A stretch of DNA of 64,000 bases from Stercorarius parasiticus (lineage: Eukaryota > Chordata > Aves > Charadriiformes > Stercorariidae): assembly GCA_013396915.1 (NCBI GenBank), contig VWZL01002210.1, positions 73,613 to 137,612 on the forward strand. Direction: 5' to 3'. The position numbers were made by a program, and so were the translations under genes. Numbering within the stretch: position 1 is the stretch's first letter; each line of letters begins with the position of its first letter. The notes below the pieces were generated by a model. That model did not search any database, was not told the DNA's origin, and worked only from the letters and a program-made list of their open reading frames with translations. Positions 1 through 12,500 of this stretch are shown piece by piece.

Positions 1-332
1 GCAGATGGGATGGAATACCCTGTTGGTCAGTTTTGGGTCACCTGTCCCGTCCGCTCCTCCCTGCAGGTGGGACCCCTCTATGCTTCTCCGCTTCCGACCC
101 TCTAACGGGGCAAAAAGCGAAGTTAGCTGACCTTGGTTGTTATAGCAATAAGTATAAGCAAGAGCCTCTGTGCATACCAGTCCTTGGTATAATCAGGTCT
201 TATCACTCTGAGAGTGAACAGTTTCTGAACAATATGCTGTTAATTTCAGACTTTAGTCAGTTAGAAGAGGCCCAGCTAAAAAGTAAAATTACAAATCAGA
301 AAATTGGTTCTGTTTTACCTCAAACCAGGACA
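1..332 (-). mobile_element. Endogenous retrovirus LTR, family A, 5' part, cut by window edge
   Basis: This is the reverse complement of the first part of the complete LTR at 41297-42015. Read on the minus strand it begins TGTCCTGGTTTGAGG at 332, the same 5' terminus as that LTR, and runs collinearly to base 1, which corresponds to about 41619. The two copies differ by scattered substitutions and small indels, so they are separate insertions of one family. The visible part is upstream (U3) sequence and stops just before the position of the TATA box. The CCAAT box of the other copy reads CCAAC here (about 22-26). The five bases after the LTR, GATTT at 333-337, should be one half of a target-site duplication, with the other half outside the window. 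No retroviral coding sequence is present. A longer provirus to the left cannot be excluded. Confidence 0.85.
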
Positions 333-1520
333 GATTTGAACTGTGTGTCCTGAGCATCAAGAAATGGTAGTTTGACATTAATTTTTGGGAGGTTTCAGGC
401 AAATACTTCATAGCAATATCACCAGTTATCTGGGGCTTTAAGTTTCCCCTTGCTAAGCATGCTGACTTTCTGAGGCACATAACTCTTCCCAAGAACCTTA
501 CTATAAAGAAAATCTTCATCCTAGTTCAGACTTCCAAATTCCATGCTAAGGAACGGGAATTGAAGTCTCACCATAGTCCTCCTCTGCATGCTTCTTTTAT
601 CTAAATGCATACATTTTTATAAAAATAAATTAGTATGCTGTGTGTTTAAGGACAGTATTTTCTCAAATACCCAATATTTCCATGGAAAGGCCATTCAAGA
701 ATTAGCTGAGTTAGCCAGGAAAATTCAGCCTGGGAGGAAAAAAAAGACAGGTTATGAGACTATGGTACTACAGACTTGTGAGTGGCAAAGAAAGGCTGAA
801 TAGGGATTGATTATTCACTGTCTTTTCTAGCAAAAGGAACAGCAGGCGTCAAATAAAGCTGGAAGGAGTCATGCTCAAAACAGAAGTGATTCTTCATGCA
901 GCAGGTCACTGACCTTTGATACTCTTTGCCAAAGGATGTTGTAGATAATTAAAATTTTTTGAGACTGGCAAGCATATGAAAGAGAAATCCAGTGGTGGTC
1001 GTGGTGAAGGGGGTGGCAATAAGTGTGCAAGATCATACCCACTTTCATGAATTTCCCTGAGCTGAAAATAATTGGAGGTTGGGAATGTATTAGAGGAGAA
1101 TCTTGCCTTGATCTTAGTACTCCTTCAGCATTTACTTACAGTCACTTCTGAAGCAGAATGTGGGGCTGAGTAAACCTGTAGTTTGGTCTAGTATGACCAT
1201 ATTCATCTTCAATCTTGTGTTTTAATACTGGAAAACTGAGAGGTAGATTTTCAGATGTGCAGATTGTGGAATCAGTTGGAATTTGGAGTCAGCCACTGGA
1301 CATCGATGTTCAGAATGTCAAGACATCAATATTTCAGTTTGAAAATATTGGCTAAGTGCCTATAATTGCCTAAAGTGAGTGCACACATTAAAAAAATAAC
1401 GGATATAGTCAGGATTCAGATAAGTTTAATACCCAGGAGGGAAATTCTCAAGGTCTTTTTTCTCTGTCTGAACTCCATTGGTTTTGTAAATGTAATAATG
1501 AAATGTGAACACAACATATA
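333..1520. other. Single-copy AT-rich sequence, no gene seen
   Basis: No repeat family, RNA gene or credible coding exon is visible. Open frames here (for example 588-803 plus) are short, with no recognisable motifs and ordinary AT-rich composition, and I regard them as chance. Confidence 0.5.
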
Positions 1521-1632
1521 GAATCACAGAATCATAGAACGTGTTGGGTTGGAAGGGACCTTTAAAGTTCATCTAGTCCAAGCCCCCTGCAGTAAGCAGG
1601 GACATCTTTAGACCAGATTGCTCAGAGCATAA
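1521..1632 (-). mobile_element. CR1 LINE 3' tail fragment
   Basis: The segment starts with the reversed CR1 terminal octamers (GAATCACAGAATCATAGAA), continues with GGGTTGGAAGGGACCT and ATCTAGTCCAAGCCCCCTGC, and fades at the CAGATTGCTCAGAGC block. This is the last roughly 110 bp of a CR1 3' UTR on the minus strand. CR1 copies are usually 5'-truncated during target-primed reverse transcription, so such short tails are common in birds. No coding sequence is retained. Confidence 0.9.
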
Positions 1633-2908
1633 GCTGTGTTTCCCCCAGATTTTTAAAAAAGTAAGGAGCAAATTGTCTAGTATCTAAAGTTTGATTGAAC
1701 ATGGCAAGGATTATCTTCAGCTAAAGGAATGTTTTAGAATTGGGAATAAATGCATATAGGTCAGAGTGACATACTTTATGATTTTGGAAGAAGACACTTA
1801 GAAGAAGAAAAAAATATACTCTTTTGACAAAATCACTTATTTGGCTGCATGGTAGACATCCAGAGTCAACTGTTTCATTGAAACAGTTTGTTCATAAGTT
1901 TATGTATATGTCATATATGATTTTGACATCATATCATAAAAATTATAAAAATATCTGAAAAAGAGAGAACATCACACACTAATGGCCTCAGGCGTGAATG
2001 TCAAATGCTGCTTACTGAAACAGATAGGACTTTTCAGATGGCCGTCAGTAAGTGGTTCATAGTCCACAGTTCTACAAGGAGGTGCTGTGAAGCAAACTAC
2101 TTGGTGAAAACAGATGTGAATGTATCATTCAGAATTTAAGAAATGCAGCTTTTTGCATGTGTTGAAATATGTGTTTCAGGTCATTGTATTAGTCTTCTGA
2201 AATACTCTTGACATGGAATTTTTGAGAAATAGCTGAGTGTACTTAATATTCTTAAGAAATGTAAGACCTGAGTCAGAGAGGCGTATCCTGGCAGTAAGTC
2301 AGCTCATATCAATGGCTTTGTACCATTGTGTAAAACATACGTGAGAATAGAATCATGCTCTTGATATGTACTGTGTGCTCAACCTGAAGGGTGAGAGGAG
2401 AGGAACACATTTATATTACCAAAGGGCAGAATACTCTGAAAATGTCGGGTATTCCTGTAAAGAGCTGAAGGTGGCTGTCATCATTCTAAGAGACACATTT
2501 TGACTACACTGTCCAAAATATGAGGCAGTGCAAGAAAGTGTTCCCAAATTGTCAGACACAGGAGAAGAGTATTAGCAGAGTGGTTTTGGTGTGGGTTTTT
2601 TGTTGTTTTTTTTAAAGATGAAAACTATGTTTGGGTGGGTGAGAGGAATGAAGTGACAGAGATGCACTAGTTTATATAGCTATCTAACACTGGATCAAAA
2701 ATGGGCAATAAGTAAAGGGAATTAACCCCAACATAGTATATAGCAGCTATGCTAAATGCATTGTATCTACTGTAAGAGCCATAGGTTTTTTTTCTCTTTC
2801 CTAAATTCTGGCAATGTTCCTGGTCTTCTCCTGACAATGACATCTACTTGCACTGAAATTTTTTTCCCCTCTATTTCTTCCTTTCTCCCTCTATCCCTGT
2901 CTTTACTC
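1633..2908. other. Single-copy AT-rich sequence, no gene seen
   Basis: I see no repeat family or coding signal, only short T runs (about 2595-2615). Confidence 0.5.
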
Positions 2909-3031
2909 TCCTTCCTTCCTTCCTTCCTTCCTTCCTTCCTTCCTTCCTTCCTTCCTTCCTTCCTTCCTTCTTTCCTTCCTTCCTTCCTTCCTTCCTTCCT
3001 TCCTTCCTTTGTTCTTTCCTTCCTTCCTTCT
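2909..3031. repeat. (TTCC)n microsatellite, polypyrimidine tract
   Basis: About thirty tandem copies of the tetranucleotide CTTC/TTCC occupy 123 bp with a few interruptions (TTTCC near 2971, TTTGTTC near 3008-3014). It lies at the end of a longer pyrimidine-rich stretch beginning near 2860. The strand is almost pure pyrimidine. The open frames through it (2756-3043 plus, which reads as repeated FLPS, and its antisense partner reading KEGR) are products of the repeat, not genes. The length is probably polymorphic. Confidence 0.95.
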
Positions 3032-5300
3032 CATGATTTATAAAAATATTTTTCACTAAGAAAATGCATGTGAAAAAAAAAAGAAAAGAAATTCAGACCA
3101 TACTAGTAGTANGTACATTTTCATCTGTTATTTCACTGTTGTTAATCAGTGAATCCTAGGCCTTTTATTGAAGTGATATGACTAAAAATTACTGGCAAAT
3201 GATTTATTGGTATTGCAAAAACTACTGTTCTCTATGAACATCGCTGACTGTTATCACAGTAAATTGAAGTAGCATCACTGAAGTCAGCAGATCTATGCTG
3301 AATGAATCTGTATGGAATCTGGCCCTAAGAGTCATAAATGATAAAGTCATTTGTGTGCTTGCAACAGATCCCAAATGGATGGCTCAATATAGGTTCTTTC
3401 AGACTGGCTTAACTGCAAGTTTCATTTATGTTAGAGAGTGACGCCTTCACACGGAGTGACTCAACTTCAAAATTTACTTGGTTTTGGTCTCTGTGACGTG
3501 ATAGCTAATCAGGGTAAACTTTAATATTAGATTACAGATAAAATTTAAGTTTCCAGTGTATAGATATTAGAATGATTATCTGTTCTCCCATTGGTTTAGC
3601 ATAATCTCAAATATTCCAGTTGTACCTGTACCAGAATTTGTCTTCTTTCACTGGCAACTGGACCTTATTTGTTGATTTAACTGCCTGCATGCAGACATGA
3701 TTTGCTAATTTAGGTGTGTCAATGAGGACAGTATAAGATGTTTGAATCTGCCTGAAAATTTTTTAGCTCTTAGAATTTTGTATTTTAGCCACTCATGAAT
3801 ATATGGGTGTTTGTGCTTATTGAAGTAGACATTCATATGTATATGAATGCATATAGTACCTGTTCATGTATAAATACATGTAAGCAAGGACCAGCATTAA
3901 CTGAATGCTTACTTTCTGTGTCAGGAAGAAATTGGTATATGAATATCTGTATCTCATCAGAACATGAAATCAGAGGCTTTACAGTGATATCAAAAGTAGG
4001 AGGCCCACACATGTATTTAACTCATCCACAAAGATAAAAGGAAGGTATTTATAATGTTATTCTTCATAAACCTTTTTTTTGTTTATTAGTATTAGATTTT
4101 TTCTGTGCTTTATTGTTTGAGTAGCATAGAAGGCTTTTAAAAATAAGTAGGTCACCATGCAAAAAGGAAGCCATCAAATGTAAATAGTTTCAAACAGTTA
4201 CATTGTGCTGTACGTTAAAAAGTGACACAGCATTGGAAAAAAAATCAGTAGCCTGTTTTCAAGTAAAATGCTTAATATGATCATATTTCTATTTTATACC
4301 CTATTTTAAACATGTGAGAGAAAGAGACTGAGAAATATTTCATGACAATACTAAAATATGATATTCAAATATACTGACAAAAAGCTGTTCTAATCTCATC
4401 TCTTCCCTTCTTTTATATGCCTCTGCTAGCTTCTTCTCTCTTAGTATATTTATTACAATCCTTTCATCCCATTTAAAGAGCCTTGCCTAATCTTTTTTCT
4501 TATATATTTTTTGCACTCATTTTTCTCTCTCAACCATGTATTTCCATTGCTTAGTATTTCTTCTCATCTGGTTTCCTTCTCTTGCTCCCATGTTACTGGC
4601 TTCTCATAAGCATCTATACTATCAGAATATTTTCCATATTCTAATTTTACACTTCGATTAATTACTCTTTGAATTCTATCCCCACAGTACTGTTTCAGCT
4701 ATGTGAATACAGATGAGAAGTGAAGGATATTGTTTATTTAAACAGCAACTTTCCTAACTTACCTGAAAACATCAGGCAGTGAAGAACAGGGTTCCTTCCT
4801 TGACCGTTTCTACAAGATGGAGGTGTTCCTCAGTCCCCTTCTCCCCACCATTCCTCAGAAAACTGGCCCATCAATGGGATATGGGTTGGAATGAATCTAT
4901 CCAATTTTGGATGGATTGCTAAAATGTAGAAAGATGGAAGATGTTTTAAATGTAGATGTCTATATCTGGGCTGTTTACTGTCCTGGTATGGACAACAAAT
5001 AGAAACGGGTGCTTCTATTATATTTTTCATTTAATCTTGCCGTAGATCTCTGAAGTAAGTTAGGTGTTTCACGTGCTGACAATTGCCCTTTTCCCTGTTC
5101 AGATGTAAATGTCTCAAGTTATGTGAGATGAACCTTATTTCTGCTGTCTCCTATAGTTGATAGTGGGCTGGTAGAGGTAATTCTCTGTTTGACTCTCTGA
5201 TTTCTTTGGATAACCCCTTCCCTAAGTCTGTTTCTGTCTCTAATTTGAATGGAAGTCAGACCTTTTATAAAATTTCTCTGATGGAGACCTGCCATTTGTA
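3032..5300. other. Single-copy AT-rich sequence, no gene seen
   Basis: There is no recognisable repeat or gene. A pyrimidine-rich patch at about 4390-4600 has scattered TTCTC and TCTCTC runs but no regular unit. Confidence 0.45.
3112..3112. other. Single ambiguous base (N)
   Basis: One undetermined base lies about 80 bp downstream of the (TTCC)n tract and just after an A-rich run at 3074-3089, a typical place for poor base calling or polishing. Confidence 0.95.
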
Positions 5301-5930
5301 ACAAGACATATTTAAACTGTGCCTTTGAACCTCTCCAGGAGGGTCTCTAACCTGATACAGGGTCCAGTCCTGTGAGCCTGGGAGAGAGGAAAAATCCTCC
5401 CAAGTCCTAGCAAGCAATCAGAAAAATGTTCACATCTGTCTCCTTGTCTTGTCCTTTTACCAGTATAGTTCCCCTCACCCTATTTCCGTCTTCTCTTTCC
5501 GCTCTGTATGTCTTGGTGTTTCCAGTGGCCCCACACCAAGTTGGAGTAGGGCATCACTGTAGCAGTGGGGTCACTGTCCCATGTCCTCCTGCAAGCTGCT
5601 GTCTGAGTGTCCAAGGGCAGGCTGAGTGCTCTGACTCCTCCTGTCTCCAGGGAGCTGACAGATGCAGGCAGGGGGATGCTGAGGCTCAGGTAGGATCTCT
5701 CTGCTGCTGCAACCCTTGTAGCCCCATTCCTCCAGCAAGGCAATGGTATGTGGCTGAAAACCAGCACCCAGTCCCTGTAAGTAGCTGGTGTCAGCCACAG
5801 GCTTGGCACGGTATAGGTAAGCCCAGCCTGTGCTCTGGGATCCTCCATGCCTGGATACAATCTGCCACTTCAGCCCTGCCCATGAATTATCAAAAATCTG
5901 AAATATGGATGACTGATAGTTGACAACCTG
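5301..5930. other. GC-richer block of unknown nature, open on both strands
   Basis: This block is visibly richer in G+C than its surroundings. It carries a plus frame at 5426-5923 (165 codons) and a minus frame at 5480-5860 (126 codons). The plus translation is rich in Cys, Ser, Pro and Gln with no domain I recognise, and has only a weakly hydrophobic start. A lower density of AT-rich stop codons in GC-rich DNA is enough to explain open frames on both strands. It could be an unrecognised old repeat, an exon of a long noncoding RNA, or a local composition fluctuation. I do not call a gene. Confidence 0.35.
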
Positions 5931-8900
5931 CTTGGAAAAAGAGTTGTTATGATTTAAGGTGAGCCTTTACAAACGTTCCCGAATTCAGGACGTACGTGGC
6001 ATACCTCGAGTCAGGAAATCACATGCCAAGTTTTATGAAGCCTTCTGATATCTACCCTCCCAACTGTTGCTGTAGAAGGACTTGCAGGAGTCAATGTCTT
6101 TTTTTTTCCTGCTGATCCAGAGAAATCCTGGATGATATTCGGCATTTATTCTCTTCTTTCTGCTTATCTTATTAATGACTTGTTCTTCTGCCTTTCTCTC
6201 CTTTCCTAAGTTGCTGTCTTCCAACATGTCTTGACAACTTTCTTTTAAGCTATGAACCCTTTGGGGCCAGGGACACGTCTTGTTAAAATTTAAGAAGTGC
6301 TGTAGAAGTGATTTTTACCACGCTAGAATAAAATTTAAAAATATTCATGAGATACAATAAAACTCTGCACTTACATGCATGGCCACAGTTGGAAACGTCC
6401 AGTTGAGAGCAGAACAGACTGATGCTTGCAGAATAAGCTGCACTGGTAGCAAAGGTCTGGCTTGCTAACTACACATTTTATAATTAGTAATAATCTTCAC
6501 AATTTAAATGTAACTGATAGAAAGGAGAAACTTCACCATAAATCAGTAGTTTGAAAGGCTTGGTTTGTGATGCAGTGATGGATACTGGCCTAAATGGTCT
6601 ATTGATTAATTAACTCTTTATACTTTATGATTCTGAATTTGCACATTTTTCTTCAATCTGATCTTTATTATGCAAAACTCTTGTGAGCAATTAGCTTTAA
6701 TAGAGTAGCTGCTATTTGGCACTTAGAATTAAGGATGTGGGTGGTGTGTCTTGTGGGGTACCAACTGGCATTAATTATGTGGTTGAACTTTTGCACTAAG
6801 TCCTACTACCTCTGTGGTTTTAATATAGAATCCATGTCTCTTATGAAAACGTATTTTTTAAAATGTTCATAGAGATTCTTCTTCCTGTTGTATTTTTGGA
6901 CACAGGATGTTAATCAGAAAACTTTAAAATTCTACTTGGTGCAAAGAAAGGTGAATAGAGGGAAGCTTAGTACATAAGAAATCTCAATCTTTTTTATAGG
7001 GTCAAAATGAAAACAATTTTAAAACTCCAGTTATAAATGACGTGCATTTATTTACAATAAAATTGCTAATACTTCTATTATTAAGCCATTTAATAAAGCA
7101 GATGAGGGAGAAGGCACTCATGCATTTTGTTGCTTTTAAAGAATGCCACAGCATGCTCCAGTACACTTCAGTTCAATTTTTCACGAAACATTTATTTTGC
7201 CAGACTACATTTTAATATACTTTCTTTGTCATATTAAAGAAAGGCATTTTACCCATTTTTATCTTGATTTATTGTTTGATAAGTTAAAACAGTTGCTCAC
7301 TTGCTTTTTATTCTAGCTGCTTGGTAGTAAGGTAAACATAAATGTAAAATTTGAGAGTTTGGAATAAAGAGGTAACTGTGGAGCACACACTATTTCTCTA
7401 TGTTTTCAGACAAATCAGATGGAGGGAAAGGGACACAATTGACTGGAATGGGAAGGGAAAAGGATTAGTTCAAAAATATTTCACCTAAGTAGGAATGTCA
7501 GATTATTTTTTATTTTTTTTCGAAAAGCGTTTTGCAGTTGAGAACATTGCACATTCAGCCCATGGCACAAAATAAGCAGGTATTGTACTTCACAGTCGGT
7601 CTTTGACTAAGCCAGAGCAGCGGACAAATAAATTGATGACCATTCGATTAATGGAGTTCCTGTACTGAAGGCCATAAAAGGCAAAATGGCACAGGTGTCT
7701 TTAGTCAGAAATAAAACTAAAGTAGCTCTTTGTCAGTTCAGTCTCGTTCTTTGGCCATGAGCTCCATGCATGAAAACAGCAAAGGTATTTTATTCTGTAC
7801 TATATTTCAAATCCCATGAGAAATAAAATGTACACGGTACTGTGTCCTAAACTGACACCATGAAGGAATGCCTTAATTCCCATCTTTTGCTTCCTGCGTA
7901 TTTAGAAACAAATGCACACACACACTTCATTCGCATGACCCCAAAGAGGACTTTCTTCATCATCATTCTTTCCTCTTCAGGGTCTGTACTGTGTCTCTGG
8001 GTGTTTGTAGACTGAACAGCTTTCTAATTTTTATTTAGAGGAGACAATGAAGGAAACCACAGGACATACTGGTGTGTCCTAGTCATGTAAGACTGGAGAG
8101 TGAAGGCTGAGCTACTCTGTTCAATACATGTGAGATGAATCTGCAGCTGGTAGATATGAGCATATCTTCAGTTTCAGACATCGCCATCAACAGGACTTTG
8201 AAAGGTAGTGGGAAGGGACAGGCAAAAGTCACCAGCCCAGGTTTCTTCCTCTGCTGCCAAATTGTTTCAAAGATGCTGGTATGAAGTTAAATAATGCCTC
8301 CCATGCAGTGATAAAGGGTAGATCTGTCAGGTATATCCCAGAACAGGTTTTTGCATGTATGCCGTGCGAGCTGGTGGGAGAGGTATGATGTCTGAAGGCT
8401 CCTTGTTTGTTATGCTCTGTGGATGTGCCTGGGATGTGCTGGTGTGAGTACGAAGGCCTGAAGAGAATGAACACACCTTATGGGGCTGATTTTTGGAATT
8501 GTCTTAAAGCATGCTATAGACATAGCCACAGGCAATCTAGGTGAGGTACTGTTCTGTATAAGAAACTCTAATCAGGGATTATACAGGGATAGGGATAACA
8601 CACAATGGGCTAGATTGCTTGAGTAATGAATGTATGCGTGCTCTTTTTCTGAGAAAACTGCCATTCAGTTTGAATTAAGAGTTCTTTTTCCTTATTTTTT
8701 CAGCACTTGGCATATTTCTACCACTTCCAACAAAAGTGTCACTTTGTACTCTGTTGTATTTTTGTGTCTGTAATAGGAATGAGGGATGGGGAGTGGAAGT
8801 AATTCCCTGAAGTTTGATTTCATGAGTGAAGGAACCTCCAGACACTGTGAATGAAGCAAACTTGCATTATTTTACCTTTTTTTCCCTTAATTTTTTATTT

Positions 8901-9463
8901 TAACTGCTTATTTTTCGATAGTTTTCCTCTTTTTTCCATTTCACTCTTCTCTCATGTAATGTATTTATGATACTACATTGAATAATCATATTTTTTCAAC
9001 TATAGATTTTAAGTGTTTCAAAAGATGTCACAGTATCTATCTTTATTCCGTAGACACAGAGATGTTAAATTGTTTTGCCAAGGTAACTAAGGAGGGAACA
9101 ATAATAAAAATGAGAACAGAACCTTTTCCTTCCTCTATCCTTCAGCTACAACCTGTGATGCTTTTAGTGCAAAACCATGACATTGGATGCGAGAAAGCTG
9201 GGATGTGTTCACAGAAGACATTTAAGAAAATTAAAATCTTGAGTAGTAGAAAGGAAATGAATGCCTTGACCTCTTTATACATTTATGTACAAGTCTAATT
9301 TTATTCATAGGAGCAATTTCTCAGAACTCAATGGGATTACTCATTTGTTGCATAAAGTGAAACATATTTAAGTGCCTTTGGGATGTGAACTTATTGTGGA
9401 TAACATTATCAGAGTTGTTTTCTGTTTTCTTTCTGAGACCATACTCTTGGCATTTGATTGCTT
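5931..9463. other. Single-copy sequence, no gene or repeat family seen
   Basis: The sequence is AT-rich with no CR1 or LTR signature. The stretch at about 7020-7850 has dense ATTA/TTAAT motifs and an even composition of the kind seen in vertebrate conserved noncoding elements, but that is an impression only. Confidence 0.4.
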
Positions 9464-9500
9464 GTTTTTTTTGGTTTTTTTTTTTTTTTTTTTTGTTTTT
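9464..9500. repeat. T-rich homopolymer tract
   Basis: A run of mostly T with a few G interruptions spans about 37 bp. No adjoining retroposon body or target-site duplication is evident, so it is called simple repeat rather than a retroposon tail. Confidence 0.8.
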
Positions 9501-12500
9501 GTCTGTCCTTCATAAAGAACTGTTACAAGGGGGCCAACTAGTCCTTGTCTTCTGTACTAGCTGAATGCAATTTGGTCTGAAACAGATGAAAACAGAGTGA
9601 GATGAAAAATAACATGCACTATCAAAATCCACAAATATAGGAAAGTTACAGCTTACAGTTAAAACAAACAAGGCATCAAAGCCTTTACTGGCTTCCATAT
9701 GAAGAATAAGTCTTAGATGAAGTACATAAATACTCAGCCTTTTTGCAAAGATGTCGTTCTCGTCTTTTTGCTAATTTGTCTGTTTTTCCTACTTTAATAC
9801 ATTTTGCAAGCCATTTTTCAGGGTAAAAACTGGTATAACTAAATTTACCTTTGAAAAGATTAAATGTAAGTGGTTTAAAATGGGTAGTTTTAAGAAAACA
9901 CCATCTGGTACATGGTTATTAAAAAAGCCCATGAAAATATTACATGACAGCATTCATATGCAATTAAATTAACATAAAAACCCAAATTAACAAGTCAGTT
10001 CAAACTGCTGATTATGATTAATTTTGTAAGTAAGTGCCATAATTTTGAATATCTGTTATGACCCCTGATGAGATGTAGAAGGGATTTTTGTAGGACACAC
10101 ACTATAGCAGTCTTTGAGGGGATTAGTAGTACTTGAGGGGATAAGAACCAATAGAAGCCACTCAGTAGTTTGTCTATCAGGTTACCTTATTAATAAATTT
10201 TTATAATAATGAAAGATCACAAAATCAGATTTTTGAGGAGGTTGTCTGCGATTTTTATAAGCTTAATTTTTATGAGTGACTTAGAAGCACACTAAGTTGG
10301 GACAGATATGAAATTACTATGTATTAGTGTATTAATCTAAAATAAAGATGAAAATTTATTGGATATTGTATTTATTGGTGGTATTTCATATTATTTTTGC
10401 ATTATTTGATCAAGTTGCCTTGGTCACTGAAATCCCTTTGCTTTATATCTATGGTGAGTTATGAACAGTCCCTGTGGTATTATACTGATTAACTTAATAG
10501 GAAGCTATGTGCAAAATAAGCATAAATAAATAAATAACTAAACAAAATGCACAATCCATCCCTGTCAGCATTCTCAAGACACAAGTGAAGGACAGTGTTG
10601 CAATTTCTTAGTGTCAGCGATTGTGGTTTTGACAAGGTGCGCTTTGGTTTGACAGAGAGAGTCTTCAAAGACATAAAACAGTTAGTAAATATCTTTATTT
10701 GTTTTGATTTCTAGGAAAGCGAAGGTCAGTTGTTACAAACTGCTTAGGGAGACAAACTGACAGGAAGATAAAGGGAGAATGCTCCAGGAACTGAAAGATG
10801 GAAGCCTTCATCCATTCTGAGAACAGTGCATTCTAGTAGAGAGGCTAAAGGTGTGTGCAATAAGACAGGGGCCTGCTGAGACAATATTAGGTGAACTATT
10901 AAAATTCTTTTCTTCCTGCATGCCAGCCTAACCCACTGTTGCAGCGCCAACATTGTTCAGTGGTTCAGCATTTGGGAACGTCCCACGTGAGTAAGTATCG
11001 GTGCAATGCTATATATGTAAAAACCTGATAAACGGCTGTTGATAGTTCCAAGGCAACTTTTAATAAATGTGTTCAGAAAACATGACAGTGGCACAAACAG
11101 TACCAACAGTTCGGTGAACAAAGGCAGTGGGAATCATCCTGGCTGACTCCAGGCAAAATTGGGTGTCTGGTGCCACTTAATCACCCACACTCATTCTTTC
11201 ACCGTGTCTCCCTTAGATATGAGTCCTAGCACAGGATATGTCCTTTCCCTGGGCTCCCTTCTTTGACCATTGACCATAGTGGCAGCATGGTCAGCTAACT
11301 TGGATCAGATGCCGACGTTTTAGATGGTTGAAATGAGGTGAGATAAGCCATGCCAAGTTGTTGGTTCTCCTTCCACAGATTTCTCTGCTCTGTTTTTGTA
11401 TCTATCCATATATAATGTCTCAATATAACCTATAGACTTCAGCCCACATGCGTGTGCGTGTGTGTTTATGAACACATATACAAAGCACATTTGTCTGTCA
11501 GATTTTTTAAGGATGTGATTTGGTCTTTAAAAAGCAACTCTTATACATGGTATATGTCGTCTGGATATATGAGAACTTGAAAAGGCATCACCTCAGGCCT
11601 TTTCCAAACAGTTTCTGAATTCTGTCAGCAAACGGTTTAGCATCTCCCCAAATAGCAGCCTTCTCTCTGTTGGATCGATGATTAACTGCTACTCATTGCA
11701 GACATAAAAACATGTAGCCTATCCCCAAAGTGTTGCAAGTGTTGAGATCAACACAAAAATATTTTGCTGGATCTCTAATTAGCTGAGACTGTATTAAACA
11801 CTATCTTTTCCCCACAGCCCCCCTCACAGGTGAAAATATATAGCTCTAAATTAAATGTACAGGTAAAATAGATGGGTAAAAAATATTTACAGCTCACAGG
11901 TAAAAATAAAATTCTTCCCTTGCTCTTATTTTAACTGTGCTAGATTGGAGACAGGGCCATGGTTACCTACCCACTTTTGAGGAGGTAAGTGTCCGGATGG
12001 CTGCATTGTCATTATGATTACACAAAGGTTTAAGAGCAGGAGGAGTGAGGCCTCCTACTTACCACCTAGAGGACATTGTTTACACAATTAAGATGAGCAA
12101 TACGTTAACTAAGACTGCATAGCTTGCCCTCTGTAGTTCAGTCTCATAAATCATAGAAGGAATAATGTTATGATGTAGTTGCCTTCTCTGTACAAAAAAA
12201 TGTGCTCTGATCCATAATTTGTTTGGGGTATTTTTATAGCAATTTTGGCTTGTTTTAATCAAATTGTGCATTATCTTCAGGGCTTGAAGTTACGAAAAAA
12301 GGCAGGTAAGGCTCCAAACTCAGCAGGAATTGTCTACCAATGCGGTCAGAAGGAGCCGAGAGCCAAGACACCTGCTTTCGCATAGGTAAAATCCTGTCTA
12401 AGACGGAGGCATGGGGTCTATAAGTGCTGAAGTCATTGGTAGTTGAAGGCCATTATTTTCTTATTCTTACAGAAACGGCACTCTTGCTCCTGTAAGAGGC

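Noticed and set aside
33..353. 106-codon plus frame at the left edge
   Set aside because: It lies almost entirely within the minus-strand LTR and is read on the wrong strand, with no protein motif.
2756..3043. 95-codon frame with repeated FLPS residues, and its antisense KEGR-rich partner
   Set aside because: Both are direct translations of the (TTCC)n microsatellite.
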